Below the pieces are notes generated by a model. That model was not told the origin of the DNA. It searched no databases and saw only the letters and a program-made list of their open reading frames with translations. A stretch of 27,873 nucleotides of DNA from Pseudomonadota bacterium. GTDB taxonomy: Bacteria > Pseudomonadota > Alphaproteobacteria > Rhizobiales > Xanthobacteraceae. The stretch spans positions 1 to 27,873 of the forward strand of contig JAEYRD010000034.1 in the NCBI GenBank assembly GCA_023435725.1, given 5' to 3'. A program made the position numbers and the translations under genes. Of the stretch, positions 8,021 to 16,125 are shown piece by piece (position 1 is the first letter of the stretch; each line of letters opens with the position of its first letter).

Positions 8021-8481
8021 CCGACGCCAGCAAACCCGTTCTCACCGGCGGCTGCCAATGCGGCGCGGTGCGCTTTGCCGTGACCGCGACCCCGAACCGC
8101 GTCTCGATCTGCCATTGCCGGATGTGCCAGAAGGCGAGCGGCGCGCCGTTTGCCTCCTTTGCCGACATCAACCGGACAGACTTCGCCTGGACCAAGGGCG
8201 AGCCCTCGTTCTTCCGCTCCTCCACGATCGCCGATCGCGGCTATTGCCCGGCTTGCGGCACGCCGCTGAGTTTCGGCCGCATCGACGGCGACCGGATCGA
8301 GATCATGACCGGCGCCTTCGACCGCCCCGACCGGGTGGTGCCGACCCGGCAATACGGAACCGAGTCTCGCCTCGGCTGGGTGGTCGGAATCTCCAACCTG
8401 CCGAGCCAGACCACGCAGCAGAATTACGGACCGGAGAAGATGGCGACCATCGTCAGCCATCAGCACCCGGACCATGATTGA
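8017..8481 (+). CDS. GFA family zinc protein (glutathione-dependent formaldehyde-activating-like)
   Basis: In 154 residues the protein carries the GFA/CENP-V zinc ligands: GGCQCGAVRF at about residues 11-20, ICHCRMCQK at about 31-39, and YCPACGTPL at about 80-88, followed by DRIEIMTGAFDRPDRV. These Cys residues bind two structural/catalytic zincs in the family. Members are annotated as glutathione-dependent formaldehyde-activating enzymes, but most are uncharacterised, so a formaldehyde role here is not supported. It overlaps the mutA stop by four bases and ends 23 bases before the catalytic mutase subunit, so all three should be cotranslated. Its place between two subunits of one enzyme is unusual. 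Confidence 0.92.
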   Translation: MTDASKPVLTGGCQCGAVRFAVTATPNRVSICHCRMCQKASGAPFASFADINRTDFAWTKGEPSFFRSSTIADRGYCPACGTPLSFGRIDGDRIEIMTGAFDRPDRVVPTRQYGTESRLGWVVGISNLPSQTTQQNYGPEKMATIVSHQHPDHD

Positions 8482-8504
8482 GCGCCTATGATATGGTTGA
8501 AACC

Positions 8505-10661
8505 ATGAGCCGCATTCCCAATTTCGCCGACGTCGCCTTCGAGAGGACAACCCCTGCCACGCCGACCGGCAGCGCCGAGCCGTGGCTGACGCCAGAGGGC
8601 ATTCTGGTGAAGCCCGCCTATGGCGAGGCGGATCTCGCCGGGCTCGATTTCCTCGAGACCTATCCGGGCATCGCGCCTTACCTGCGCGGGCCCTATCCGA
8701 CCATGTATGTCAACCAGCCCTGGACTGTCAGGCAATATGCCGGCTTCTCCACGGCGGAGGATTCCAACGCGTTCTACCGCCGCAACCTGGCGGCCGGACA
8801 GAAAGGCCTTTCGGTCGCCTTCGATCTCGCCACCCATCGCGGCTACGATTCCGATCATCCGCGCGTCGGCGGCGACGTCGGCATGGCCGGCGTGGCCATC
8901 GATTCCATCTACGACATGCGCACGTTGTTCGCGGGGATTCCGCTCGACCAGATGAGCGTGTCCATGACCATGAACGGCGCGGTGCTGCCGATCCTCGCGC
9001 TCTACGTCGCCGCCGCAGGCGAACAGGGCGTGCCGCCGGAGAAACTCTCAGGGACGATTCAGAATGACATTCTGAAAGAGTTCATGGTGCGCAACACCTA
9101 TATCTATCCGCCTGCGCCCTCGATGCGGATCATCTCGGACATCTTCGCCTACACCTCGCAGAAGATGCCGAAATACAACTCGATCTCGATCTCCGGCTAC
9201 CACATGCAGGAGGCCGGTGCGACGCAAGACCTCGAGCTCGCCTATACGCTCGCCGACGGCGTCGAATACTTACGCGCCGGACTTGCCGCAGGTCTCGACG
9301 TCGACCGCTTCGCGCCGCGCCTGTCGTTCTTCTGGGCGATCGGCATGAACTTCTTCATGGAAGTCGCCAAGATGCGCGCCGCGCGACTGCTCTGGGCGAA
9401 GCTGCTCAAGCCCTTCAATCCGAAGGATCCCCGCTCGCTCTCGCTGCGCACGCATTCCCAGACGTCGGGCTGGTCGCTGACGGCGCAGGACGTCTTCAAC
9501 AACGTGATGCGTACGACGGTGGAGGCGATGGCGGCGACGCAAGGCCACACCCAGTCGCTGCACACCAACGCACTCGACGAGGCGCTCGCACTGCCGACCG
9601 ATTTCTCGGCGCGCATCGCCCGCAATACGCAGCTTTTTCTGCAGCAGGAGAGCGGCACCACCCGCATCATCGATCCCTGGGGCGGCTCCTATTATGTCGA
9701 GCGGCTGACGCGCGATCTCGCGGCCAAGGCCTGGAGCCATATCCAGGAGGTCGAGGAGCTCGGCGGCATGGCCAAGGCCATCGAGGCCGGCGTGCCCAAG
9801 CTGCGCATCGAGGAGGCCTCGGCCAAGACCCAGGCCCGCATCGATGCCGGCAAGCAGGCAGTGATCGGCGTCAACAAGTACAAGCCGACCGACGAAGTGC
9901 CGATCGAGATCCTGAAGGTCGACAACACCAACGTCCGCCGGCTCCAGATCGACAAGCTGACGCGCCTGAAGTCCGAGCGCAACCAGAAGGACGTCGATGC
10001 CGCGCTTGCCGCGCTGACGCGCTCGGCCAGCGAAGGCAACGGCAATCTGCTCGCACTCGCGATCGACGCGGCGCGGGCCAAGGCGACCGTCGGCGAAATT
10101 TCGGATGCGATGGAAAAGGTGTTTGGCCGGCACCGCGCGGAGATCAAGTCCATCACCGGCGTCTACAAGCGGGAGGCGTCCAGCATGGGTAACCAGGTCG
10201 AGAAGGTGCAGGCGCTGATCGACGCCTTCGAGGAGGCCGAAGGCCGCCGGCCACGCATCCTGGTGGCCAAGATCGGCCAGGACGGCCACGACCGCGGCCA
10301 GAAGGTGATCGCCTCGGCGTTTGCCGATATCGGCTTCGACGTCGACATCGGGCCGCTGTTTGCCACCGCCGACGAAGCGGCACGACAGGCGGTCGAGAAC
10401 GACGTGCACATCCTCGGCGTCTCCTCGCTCGCCGCCGCCCATCTCACCGCAGTGCCTGAACTGAAGGCCGCGCTGAAGAAGCAGGGCCGCGACGACATCA
10501 TGATCATCGTCGGCGGCGTGGTGCCGCCGCAGGATTATGACGCGCTCTACGCAGCCGGCGCCGAGGCGATCTTCCCGCCCGGCACCGTGATCGCGGATGC
10601 GGCCGAGGAGCTGATCCGCAAGCTGAATGCCCGGCTCGGGCATAGCGAGGCCGCGGAGTAG
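8505..10661 (+). CDS. scpA: Methylmalonyl-CoA mutase large (alpha) catalytic subunit
   Basis: This adenosylcobalamin enzyme isomerises (R)-methylmalonyl-CoA to succinyl-CoA in propionate, odd-chain fatty acid and branched amino acid breakdown. The 718 residues include the substrate-binding start of the barrel (GPYPTMYVNQPWTVRQYAGF), SVAFDLATHRGYDSDHPRVG, MNGAVLPILALYV, QNDILKEFMVRNTYIYPP, RTHSQTSGWSLT, LPTDFSARIARNTQLFLQQE and IDPWGGSYYVE. The C-terminal B12 domain has AKIGQDGHDRGQKVI with His595 as the lower axial cobalt ligand, then GVSSLAAAHLTAVPEL and IIVGGVVPPQDY. Starts at 8478 (TTG) and 8493 (ATG) are also open; 8505 gives MSRIPNFADVAFE, the natural family N-terminus. mcmA/mutB are synonyms for the gene. 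Confidence 0.96.
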   Translation: MSRIPNFADVAFERTTPATPTGSAEPWLTPEGILVKPAYGEADLAGLDFLETYPGIAPYLRGPYPTMYVNQPWTVRQYAGFSTAEDSNAFYRRNLAAGQKGLSVAFDLATHRGYDSDHPRVGGDVGMAGVAIDSIYDMRTLFAGIPLDQMSVSMTMNGAVLPILALYVAAAGEQGVPPEKLSGTIQNDILKEFMVRNTYIYPPAPSMRIISDIFAYTSQKMPKYNSISISGYHMQEAGATQDLELAYTLADGVEYLRAGLAAGLDVDRFAPRLSFFWAIGMNFFMEVAKMRAARLLWAKLLKPFNPKDPRSLSLRTHSQTSGWSLTAQDVFNNVMRTTVEAMAATQGHTQSLHTNALDEALALPTDFSARIARNTQLFLQQESGTTRIIDPWGGSYYVERLTRDLAAKAWSHIQEVEELGGMAKAIEAGVPKLRIEEASAKTQARIDAGKQAVIGVNKYKPTDEVPIEILKVDNTNVRRLQIDKLTRLKSERNQKDVDAALAALTRSASEGNGNLLALAIDAARAKATVGEISDAMEKVFGRHRAEIKSITGVYKREASSMGNQVEKVQALIDAFEEAEGRRPRILVAKIGQDGHDRGQKVIASAFADIGFDVDIGPLFATADEAARQAVENDVHILGVSSLAAAHLTAVPELKAALKKQGRDDIMIIVGGVVPPQDYDALYAAGAEAIFPPGTVIADAAEELIRKLNARLGHSEAAE

Positions 10662-10697
10662 ATGATAGACTGGCCGTGTAACCGGCCAGGTTGTGTC

Positions 10698-10994
10698 ATG
10701 ACGCGCGACGAAATCATCGCTGCGATACGCGAGAACGCCGATGCCATCAAAGGCAAGGGCGTCTCGAAGCTCGCCATCTTCGGCTCGCAGGCTCGCGACG
10801 ATTATCGTCCGGACAGCGACATCGATGTCCTGGTCGAGATCGAGCCGGAGACCTCTTTTTCGCTGCTCAACCTGATCGATGTCGAGAACATCATCGAGGA
10901 GGCGACCGGCTTGCAGGCGCAGGCAACCGTCCGAAGCACCATCTCGCCCCACTTTGCGCAGCGCATCGAAGACGACATTCTCGAAGTATTTTGA
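10698..10994 (+). CDS. MNT-type minimal nucleotidyltransferase (MntA-like), no HepT partner
   Basis: The 98-residue protein is a minimal DNA-polymerase-beta-fold nucleotidyltransferase. The active site is FGSQARDDYRPDSDIDVLV at residues 28-46, with GS at 29-30 and the metal-binding Asp pair at 41 and 43 (SDID). Such proteins usually act as the antitoxin (MntA, an AMPylase) of a HEPN RNase HepT encoded directly beside it. Here the next 77 bases contain no second gene, and the neighbours are mutase and an exported protein, so it is an orphan. The start is the ATG at 10698; upstream frames lack a ribosome site. It lies 36 bases after the mutase stop and may read through from that operon. Confidence 0.85.
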   Translation: MTRDEIIAAIRENADAIKGKGVSKLAIFGSQARDDYRPDSDIDVLVEIEPETSFSLLNLIDVENIIEEATGLQAQATVRSTISPHFAQRIEDDILEVF

Positions 10995-11071
10995 CGTGCG
11001 CCCTGCACTTGCCGTCCATATCGCGCCATATCTCTGACCTTCATTCGAACAATCGCAGAGGAGCCGAAGCC

Positions 11072-11854
11072 TTGAAGCTCGTCTTGAAACTAAGTGTCGC
11101 GCTGTTGCTGAGCACGATTGGTCTCTCTCCCTCCCATTCCGCCGACCCAAAGCCCGACGCCGCCATCAAGAACAAGAGCATCGAGGCGCGAATCTTCCTC
11201 GACGACAAGCTCAAGGCCGATACGGCGCTGGCGGCCGATTGCCTCGCCGAGGGCCGGAAATGGCTCGACAAGAACGCGGCTGAGGCCGCCGCCTCGCGCA
11301 AGCAGGACCCGCAATTCTTCAAAGACGGCGGCTGGGATTTCGAGCGAAAATATTCCATCCGCTCGGTGGTGGCCGATCGCTATGTCAGCGTCATGCGCAA
11401 CGACTACATGGACACCCATGGCGCCCACCCGAACTCCGATGTGAACACGATCCTGTGGGACAAGGCCGAGACCAAACGCATCTCGATCCGTCCGTTCTTC
11501 ACCGAAACCGCCGACAACGGTCCGACCATGAAGGCGATGGTGAAGGCCGTGATCGCCTCGCTCAAGATCGAGAAGAAGAAGCGCGATACCAGCGAGACCG
11601 CGACCGAGGAGTGGTTCAAGGGCGTAGAGCCGAGCCTGCTCAAGATCGGCGCGGTGACGCTCGCGCCCTCAACCGAAGCCGACAAGAGTTCCGGCCTCAC
11701 CTTCCATTACCCGCCCTACGCGGTCGGCCCCTACGCCGAGGGCGAATATGTCGCATTCGTGCCGTGGGAAACGCTGAAGCCCTATCTCACCGCGGAAGGC
11801 ACGCGCATCTTCGGCGGCTCGCGGCCGAAGGGCGACGCGGAGGAGCCGCAGTGA
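11072..11854 (+). CDS. Secreted DUF3298/RsiV-family protein
   Basis: The 260-residue protein starts with TTG; GAGGAG lies about eight bases upstream, which decides the start. A Sec signal peptide (LKLVLKLSVALLLSTIGLS, cleavage near SHSA/DP) directs it to the periplasm. The DUF4163/DUF3298 pattern is clear: VADRYVSVMRNDYMDTHGAHPN, TILWDKAETKRISIRPFF, and near the C-terminus LTFHYPPYAVGPYAEGEYVAF followed by LKPYL. In RsiV this fold binds lysozyme, but there it is fused to an anti-sigma segment that is absent here, so the function is unknown. It stands alone between the nucleotidyltransferase and the tct genes, with 128 bases to the next gene. Confidence 0.84.
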   Translation: MKLVLKLSVALLLSTIGLSPSHSADPKPDAAIKNKSIEARIFLDDKLKADTALAADCLAEGRKWLDKNAAEAAASRKQDPQFFKDGGWDFERKYSIRSVVADRYVSVMRNDYMDTHGAHPNSDVNTILWDKAETKRISIRPFFTETADNGPTMKAMVKAVIASLKIEKKKRDTSETATEEWFKGVEPSLLKIGAVTLAPSTEADKSSGLTFHYPPYAVGPYAEGEYVAFVPWETLKPYLTAEGTRIFGGSRPKGDAEEPQ

Positions 11855-11982
11855 TGTCTTGAGCAGCGCAACATTGCTCACAGCGCATTGGTAGCGCTAC
11901 CTTGCAGCGGCGCAGAAAAGCCGACTAGAATGCCGCCATTGACAAGAGCGCCCGGCATCACGGGCGCCGCTGGGAGGCATCG

Positions 11983-12975
11983 ATGTCCAAGATTACGCGC
12001 CGCAGCTTTGCGGCCTCGAGCGCCGCAGTTGCGGCATCCGCCGCATTCGGCTTCAAGCCCGCACTTGCGCAAGCCTATCCGGCACGGCCGGTCACCGTGA
12101 TCGTGCCCTGGGGCGCGGGCGGCGGCACCGACGCGACCGCGCGCATCGTCGCGGCGCTTCTGGAAAAGGACCTCGGCCAGCCCTTCAACGTGGTCAACCG
12201 CACCGGCGGCTCCGGCGTCGTCGGCCATACCGCGATCGCGACCGCGCAGCCGGATGGCTACACCATCGGCATGCTCACGGTCGAAATCTCGATGATGCAC
12301 TGGCAGGGCCTCACCGACCTGACGCCGAAGAGCTACACGCCCCTCGGTTTGATGAATGAAGATCCGCCCGGCATCCAGGTCTCCTCCTCGTCGTCCTACA
12401 AGACGGTGAAGGACCTCGCGGAGGCGATCAAGGCTGCGCCGCCCGGCAAGTTCAAGGCTTCGGGCACCGGCCAGGGCGGCATCTGGCATCTCGCGCTGGT
12501 CGGCTGGATGCAGGCGATGGGCCTGCCCGCGAACCAAGTGGCCTGGGTGCCGTCGAATGGCGCAGCACCTGCGATGCAGGATCTCGCTGCAGGCGGCCTC
12601 GACCTCACCACTTGCTCAGTGCCGGAGGCGCGCGCCATCATCGAGGCCGGCAAGGCCAGGAGCCTCGCGATCATGGCGCCGGCGCGCAACCCGATCTTCC
12701 CCGACGTGCCGACACTCAAGGAGTCGATGGGCATCGACTACGCCACCGGCGCCTGGCGCGGCATCGGCGCACCGAAGAACCTGCCGCCCGAAATCGCCGC
12801 AAAGCTCACCGCGGCGTTGAAGAAGGTCTACGACTCCGCCGAGTTCAAGGATTTCATGGCCAATCGCGGCTTCGGCACGGTGTGGGGCGATGGCAACGAG
12901 TTCGGCAGCTTCATGGACAAGGGCGATGCCCAGATGGGCACCGCGATGAAGGCCGCCGGTCTGACCAAGACGTAA
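11983..12975 (+). CDS. tctC: Tripartite tricarboxylate transporter substrate-binding protein (Bug family)
   Basis: The 330-residue periplasmic binding protein begins with a twin-arginine signal (ITRRSFAASSAAVAASAAFG, cleavage near ALAQA). The Bug/TctC family hallmark YPARPVTVIVPWGAGGGTD follows at about residues 32-50, then NRTGGSGVVGHTAIATAQPDGYTIG. Later landmarks are GKFKASGTGQGGIWH, AAPAMQDLAAGGLDL, and PDVPTLKESMGIDYATGAWRGIGAP. It captures an organic acid for the TctAB permease encoded directly downstream; the substrate cannot be read from the sequence. GGGAGG lies seven bases before the ATG. The usual tctC-tctB-tctA order is intact. Confidence 0.94.
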   Translation: MSKITRRSFAASSAAVAASAAFGFKPALAQAYPARPVTVIVPWGAGGGTDATARIVAALLEKDLGQPFNVVNRTGGSGVVGHTAIATAQPDGYTIGMLTVEISMMHWQGLTDLTPKSYTPLGLMNEDPPGIQVSSSSSYKTVKDLAEAIKAAPPGKFKASGTGQGGIWHLALVGWMQAMGLPANQVAWVPSNGAAPAMQDLAAGGLDLTTCSVPEARAIIEAGKARSLAIMAPARNPIFPDVPTLKESMGIDYATGAWRGIGAPKNLPPEIAAKLTAALKKVYDSAEFKDFMANRGFGTVWGDGNEFGSFMDKGDAQMGTAMKAAGLTKT

Positions 12976-13023
12976 TCCGGCAGCGGCTCCCTGGAATGAT
13001 TTCAGGTCCGCACGCTTCGATTG

Positions 13024-13047
13024 CCTCTCCCCGCGCGCGGGGAGAGG
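13024..13047. repeat. 24-bp perfect palindrome between tctC and tctB
   Basis: CCTCTCCCCGCG is followed immediately by its exact reverse complement, so the RNA folds into a very GC-rich hairpin between the tctC stop and the tctB start. There is no T-run, so it is more likely an mRNA stabiliser or a dispersed palindrome than a terminator. In binding-protein transporter operons such hairpins can keep the binding-protein transcript more abundant than the permease transcripts. Confidence 0.75.
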
Positions 13048-13074
13048 GAGAACATCTCTCACAGGACGTCTTCC

Positions 13075-13569
13075 ATGCGCCTTCCCGACTCCGTCACGGG
13101 ATCGTTTCTCGTCGTGCTTGGCGTTGCGGCCGCCTATGGCGGCTGGATCTTGCCGCCGGTGCCGGGCCAACCGGTCGGCCCCAACGTGTTTCCGCTCGTG
13201 ATCGGCACAGGGCTCGCGCTCTGCGGCCTCGCGATCGTGTTCGGCATCGGCCATTCCTTCGAGGAAGAGGAAGAGCTGGTTCCGCTGGAGGACGGCCAGG
13301 CGGCAGCCGCGCCACCGCCGCAGGGTAAACTCTACGGCCTGCGCGCCTTGCTGCCGCCGGCGCTCCTGCTGTTCTACGTCTTCGCCGCCGACCGGCTCGG
13401 CTTCATCATCACCGCCGCGATCATGGTCTACGTCACCTCCACCGCGCTTGGCGCGAAATCGAAGCTCGCGCTGCCGCTCGCCGCACTCTCGCCGTTCGCG
13501 ATCCACCTCATCTTCGGCAAGCTCCTGCGCGTGCCGCTTCCTGCCGGCCTGCTGCCGACGCCCTGGTGA
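13075..13569 (+). CDS. tctB: Tripartite tricarboxylate transporter small permease subunit
   Basis: The 164-residue inner-membrane protein fits TctB (DUF1468). The N-terminus MRLPDSVTGSFLVVLGVAAAYGG leads into the first membrane helix. The family's GPNVFPLVIGTGLALCGLAIVFG forms the second, with the conserved G-x-FP turn. An acidic/Pro-rich loop (EEEEELVPLEDGQAAAAPPPQ) follows, then two more hydrophobic segments, ALLPPALLLFYVFAADRLGFIITAAIMV and LPLAALSPFAIHLIFGKLL, ending RVPLPAGLLPTPW, the usual TctB terminus. Four bases separate it from tctA. It assembles with TctA in the membrane. Confidence 0.93.
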   Translation: MRLPDSVTGSFLVVLGVAAAYGGWILPPVPGQPVGPNVFPLVIGTGLALCGLAIVFGIGHSFEEEEELVPLEDGQAAAAPPPQGKLYGLRALLPPALLLFYVFAADRLGFIITAAIMVYVTSTALGAKSKLALPLAALSPFAIHLIFGKLLRVPLPAGLLPTPW

Positions 13570-13572
13570 TCC

Positions 13573-15084
13573 ATGCTGAAAACCCTGATTGACGCCTTCG
13601 CGCTGATCTCCACCTGGGAGGTCATCATCGCGATGTTCGCAGCCTCCGTGTACGGGCTCGTCATCGGCTCGCTGCCAGGCCTGTCGGCGACGATGGCAAC
13701 CGCCCTGCTCGTGCCCGTCACCTTCTATCTCTCGCCGATCGCGGCGATCGCGACCATCGTTGCGGCGTCCTCGATGGCGATCTTCTCCGGCGACATCCCC
13801 GGTGCGCTGCTGCGCATCCCCGGCACGCCGGCCTCTGCGGCCTATGCGGATGAGGCCTATGCCATGACGCGCAAGGGCCAGGCCGAGCTCGCGCTAGGTG
13901 CCGGCGTGTGGTTTTCCGCTGTAGGCGGCATCGCCGGCGTGCTGTCGCTGATGATCCTGGCGCCGCCGCTCGCCGAGATCGCGCTGTCATTCTCGACCTT
14001 CGAATATTTCTGGCTGGCGCTGCTCGGTCTGATGTGCGCGACGCTGGTGGCGCGGTCTTCGCCGGTAAAGGCGATCGCCGGCATGTTCATCGGCCTGCTG
14101 GTCTCGTGCATCGGCATCGAGAACCCCGGCGGCGTACCGCGCTTCACCTTCGGGATCACCGACCTGTTCGGCGGCATCGAGCCGATCCCGGCGCTGGTCG
14201 GCGTGTTCGCGGTGGCGCAGGTGATGCGCGCGATGCTGACGCCCGAGCCGCCGCCGCTGCCACGGCGCAAGTTCGGAAGCATCATGGCCGGCCAGTGGAA
14301 ACTGACGAAGAAATATCACTGGCAGATGACACGCGGAAACATCGTCGGCATCATCATCGGCGTGCTGCCCGGCGCCGGCGCCGACATGGCTGCCTGGGTC
14401 TCCTATGCGATGTCGAAGCGTTTCTCCAAGGAGCCGGAGAAATTCGGCACCGGCCATGTCGAGGGCCTGGTCGAGGCCGGCGCCAGCAACAACGCCAGCA
14501 TTGCCTCGGGCTGGGTACCTTCGCTGCTGTTCGGCATCCCCGGCGACACCATCGCAGCGATCGCCATCGGCGTGCTCTACATGAAGGGCCTCAACCCCGG
14601 CCCGACGCTGTTCACCGAGAAGGCGTCGAGCATGTACGCGATCTATCTGATGTTCATCATCGCGAACATCCTGATGATTCCGCTCGGCATCGCCATGATT
14701 CGCGTCGCCGCCTACATCCTGCTGGCGCCGCGTTCCACCGTGATGCCGATCATCATGCTGTGCTGCGCGGTCGGCTCGTTCGCGATCGGCAACAACATGT
14801 TCGGCGTCGTCACCGTTGCTGCCTTCGGCATCATCGGCTATGTGATGGAGGCAAACGGCTATCCGGTCGCCGCGATGGTGCTCGGCATCGTCATGGGCAC
14901 CATGGTCGAGCAGGCTTTCGTCACCTCGCTGATCAAGTCGGACGGAAGCATCCTGCCGTTCTTCGAGCGCCCGGTCGCGGCAATCCTCGCCGCCATGGCG
15001 ATCGGCGCCCTGCTCTGGCCCGTGATGGTATGGCTCTGGCGCAAGGTAAAACCGGTTCAGACCGCGGCGGCAACATCCCGGTGA
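13573..15084 (+). CDS. tctA: Tripartite tricarboxylate transporter large permease subunit
   Basis: The 503-residue permease has about 11-12 predicted membrane segments. TctA motifs include YGLVIGSLPGLSATMATALLVPVTFYL at about residues 24-50, then FSGDIPGALLRIPGTPASAA (the conserved G-x-IPGTPASA loop), and in the second half GIIIGVLPGAGADMAAWVSY and ASNNASIASGWVPSLLFGIPGDT, the repeat of the same motif. These paired Pro/Gly loops form the transport site. It works as a sodium- or proton-coupled importer fed by TctC. The length is normal and the reading frame intact. It closes the tct operon; meaB starts 51 bases later. Confidence 0.95.
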   Translation: MLKTLIDAFALISTWEVIIAMFAASVYGLVIGSLPGLSATMATALLVPVTFYLSPIAAIATIVAASSMAIFSGDIPGALLRIPGTPASAAYADEAYAMTRKGQAELALGAGVWFSAVGGIAGVLSLMILAPPLAEIALSFSTFEYFWLALLGLMCATLVARSSPVKAIAGMFIGLLVSCIGIENPGGVPRFTFGITDLFGGIEPIPALVGVFAVAQVMRAMLTPEPPPLPRRKFGSIMAGQWKLTKKYHWQMTRGNIVGIIIGVLPGAGADMAAWVSYAMSKRFSKEPEKFGTGHVEGLVEAGASNNASIASGWVPSLLFGIPGDTIAAIAIGVLYMKGLNPGPTLFTEKASSMYAIYLMFIIANILMIPLGIAMIRVAAYILLAPRSTVMPIIMLCCAVGSFAIGNNMFGVVTVAAFGIIGYVMEANGYPVAAMVLGIVMGTMVEQAFVTSLIKSDGSILPFFERPVAAILAAMAIGALLWPVMVWLWRKVKPVQTAAATSR

Positions 15085-15088
15085 TTCC

Positions 15089-15120
15089 AGGCGAGCGGCC
15101 CTCGCCTGCCCCGCCGGGGC
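15089..15120. terminator. Two adjacent GC hairpins between tctA and meaB
   Basis: AGGCGAG pairs with CTCGCCT (15089-15107), followed at once by GCCCC GCC GGGGC (15108-15120), all in the 51-base gap after tctA. Neither is followed by a T-run, so they may reduce rather than stop transcription into meaB. Confidence as a terminator is low. Confidence 0.35.
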
Positions 15121-15135
15121 GTTGTAAAGCAGGGC

Positions 15136-16125
15136 ATGGTTGAGAAGAAATCTTCGCTGGACATCACATCGCTCGCCCGCGAGTTGCGCGCCGGCAGTCG
15201 CGCGGCGCTGGCGCGGGCCATCACACTAATCGAGAGCCGGCGCGGCGACCATCAGGCGCTGGCGCGCGAGCTGGTGCAGATGCTCCTGCCCGACACCGGC
15301 AAGGCGGTTCGCGTCGGCATCACCGGCTCGCCCGGCGTCGGCAAATCCACCACCATCGATGCGCTCGGGACGTATCTGATCGAACAGGGCAACAAGGTCG
15401 CGGTGCTCGCAGTCGATCCGTCCTCGGCACGCAGCGGCGGCTCGATCCTTGGCGACAAGACGCGGATGGCGCGGCTGTCGGCGTCCGACCACGCCTTCAT
15501 CCGCCCCTCGCCGTCCTCAGGCACGCTCGGCGGCGTGGCTGCGAAAACGCGCGAGGCCATGCTTCTGTGCGAGGCGGCCGGCTTCGATGTCGTGCTGGTG
15601 GAGACCGTCGGCATCGGCCAGTCCGAGACCGCCGTCTGCGACATGACCGATTTCTTTCTCGCCCTGATGCTGCCGGGCGGCGGCGACGAGCTGCAGGGCA
15701 TCAAGAAGGGCCTTGTCGAGCTCGCCGACATGATCGCGATCAACAAGGCCGACGGCGACAATCTCAAGCGCGCCAACATCACCGCCGCCGACTATCGCGG
15801 CGCGCTGCACATCCTCAGCCCACGCTCCGAGCATTGGCATCCGCCGGTCGAGACCTATTCGGCACTGACCGGCGACGGCATCGCAAAGATCTGGCAAAAG
15901 ATCCTGGATCACCGCAAGGCGATGAAGGCATCCGGCGATTTCGCCGCGCGCCGGCGCGAGCAGCAGGTGAAATGGATGTGGTCGATGCTGGAGCAGCGCA
16001 TGCTGGCGCGGCTGCGCAGCGAGGCATCGGTGCGGACCAAGGTCCGGAAGATCGAGGCCGAGGTGGCCGAAGGCCATCTCACACCGGCGCTCGCCGCCGA
16101 GCAGATCTTGGCATTGCTGCAATGA
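15136..16125 (+). CDS. meaB: Methylmalonyl-CoA mutase-associated GTPase MeaB (ArgK family)
   Basis: MeaB is the G-protein chaperone that gates adenosylcobalamin loading and protects methylmalonyl-CoA mutase from inactivation. The 329-residue protein has Walker A GSPGVGKST at residues 64-72, the switch segment LAVDPSSARSGGSILGDKTRM at about 91-111, the Asp/Glu-rich VETVGIGQSE at 155-164, and the guanine-specificity motif NKAD at 203-206. A C-terminal helical dimerisation region follows (WMWSMLEQRMLARL and on). The GTP-specific NKAD and the nearby mutase genes favour MeaB over the old ArgK transport-kinase name. It is separated from the mutase by 4.5 kb, and its stop overlaps the next start (ATGA). 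Confidence 0.95.
   Translation: MVEKKSSLDITSLARELRAGSRAALARAITLIESRRGDHQALARELVQMLLPDTGKAVRVGITGSPGVGKSTTIDALGTYLIEQGNKVAVLAVDPSSARSGGSILGDKTRMARLSASDHAFIRPSPSSGTLGGVAAKTREAMLLCEAAGFDVVLVETVGIGQSETAVCDMTDFFLALMLPGGGDELQGIKKGLVELADMIAINKADGDNLKRANITAADYRGALHILSPRSEHWHPPVETYSALTGDGIAKIWQKILDHRKAMKASGDFAARRREQQVKWMWSMLEQRMLARLRSEASVRTKVRKIEAEVAEGHLTPALAAEQILALLQ

Noticed and set aside
9270..11150. 626-codon minus-strand frame opposite the mutase gene
   Set aside because: Antisense shadow of a strongly conserved catalytic subunit; it runs across three separate plus-strand genes.
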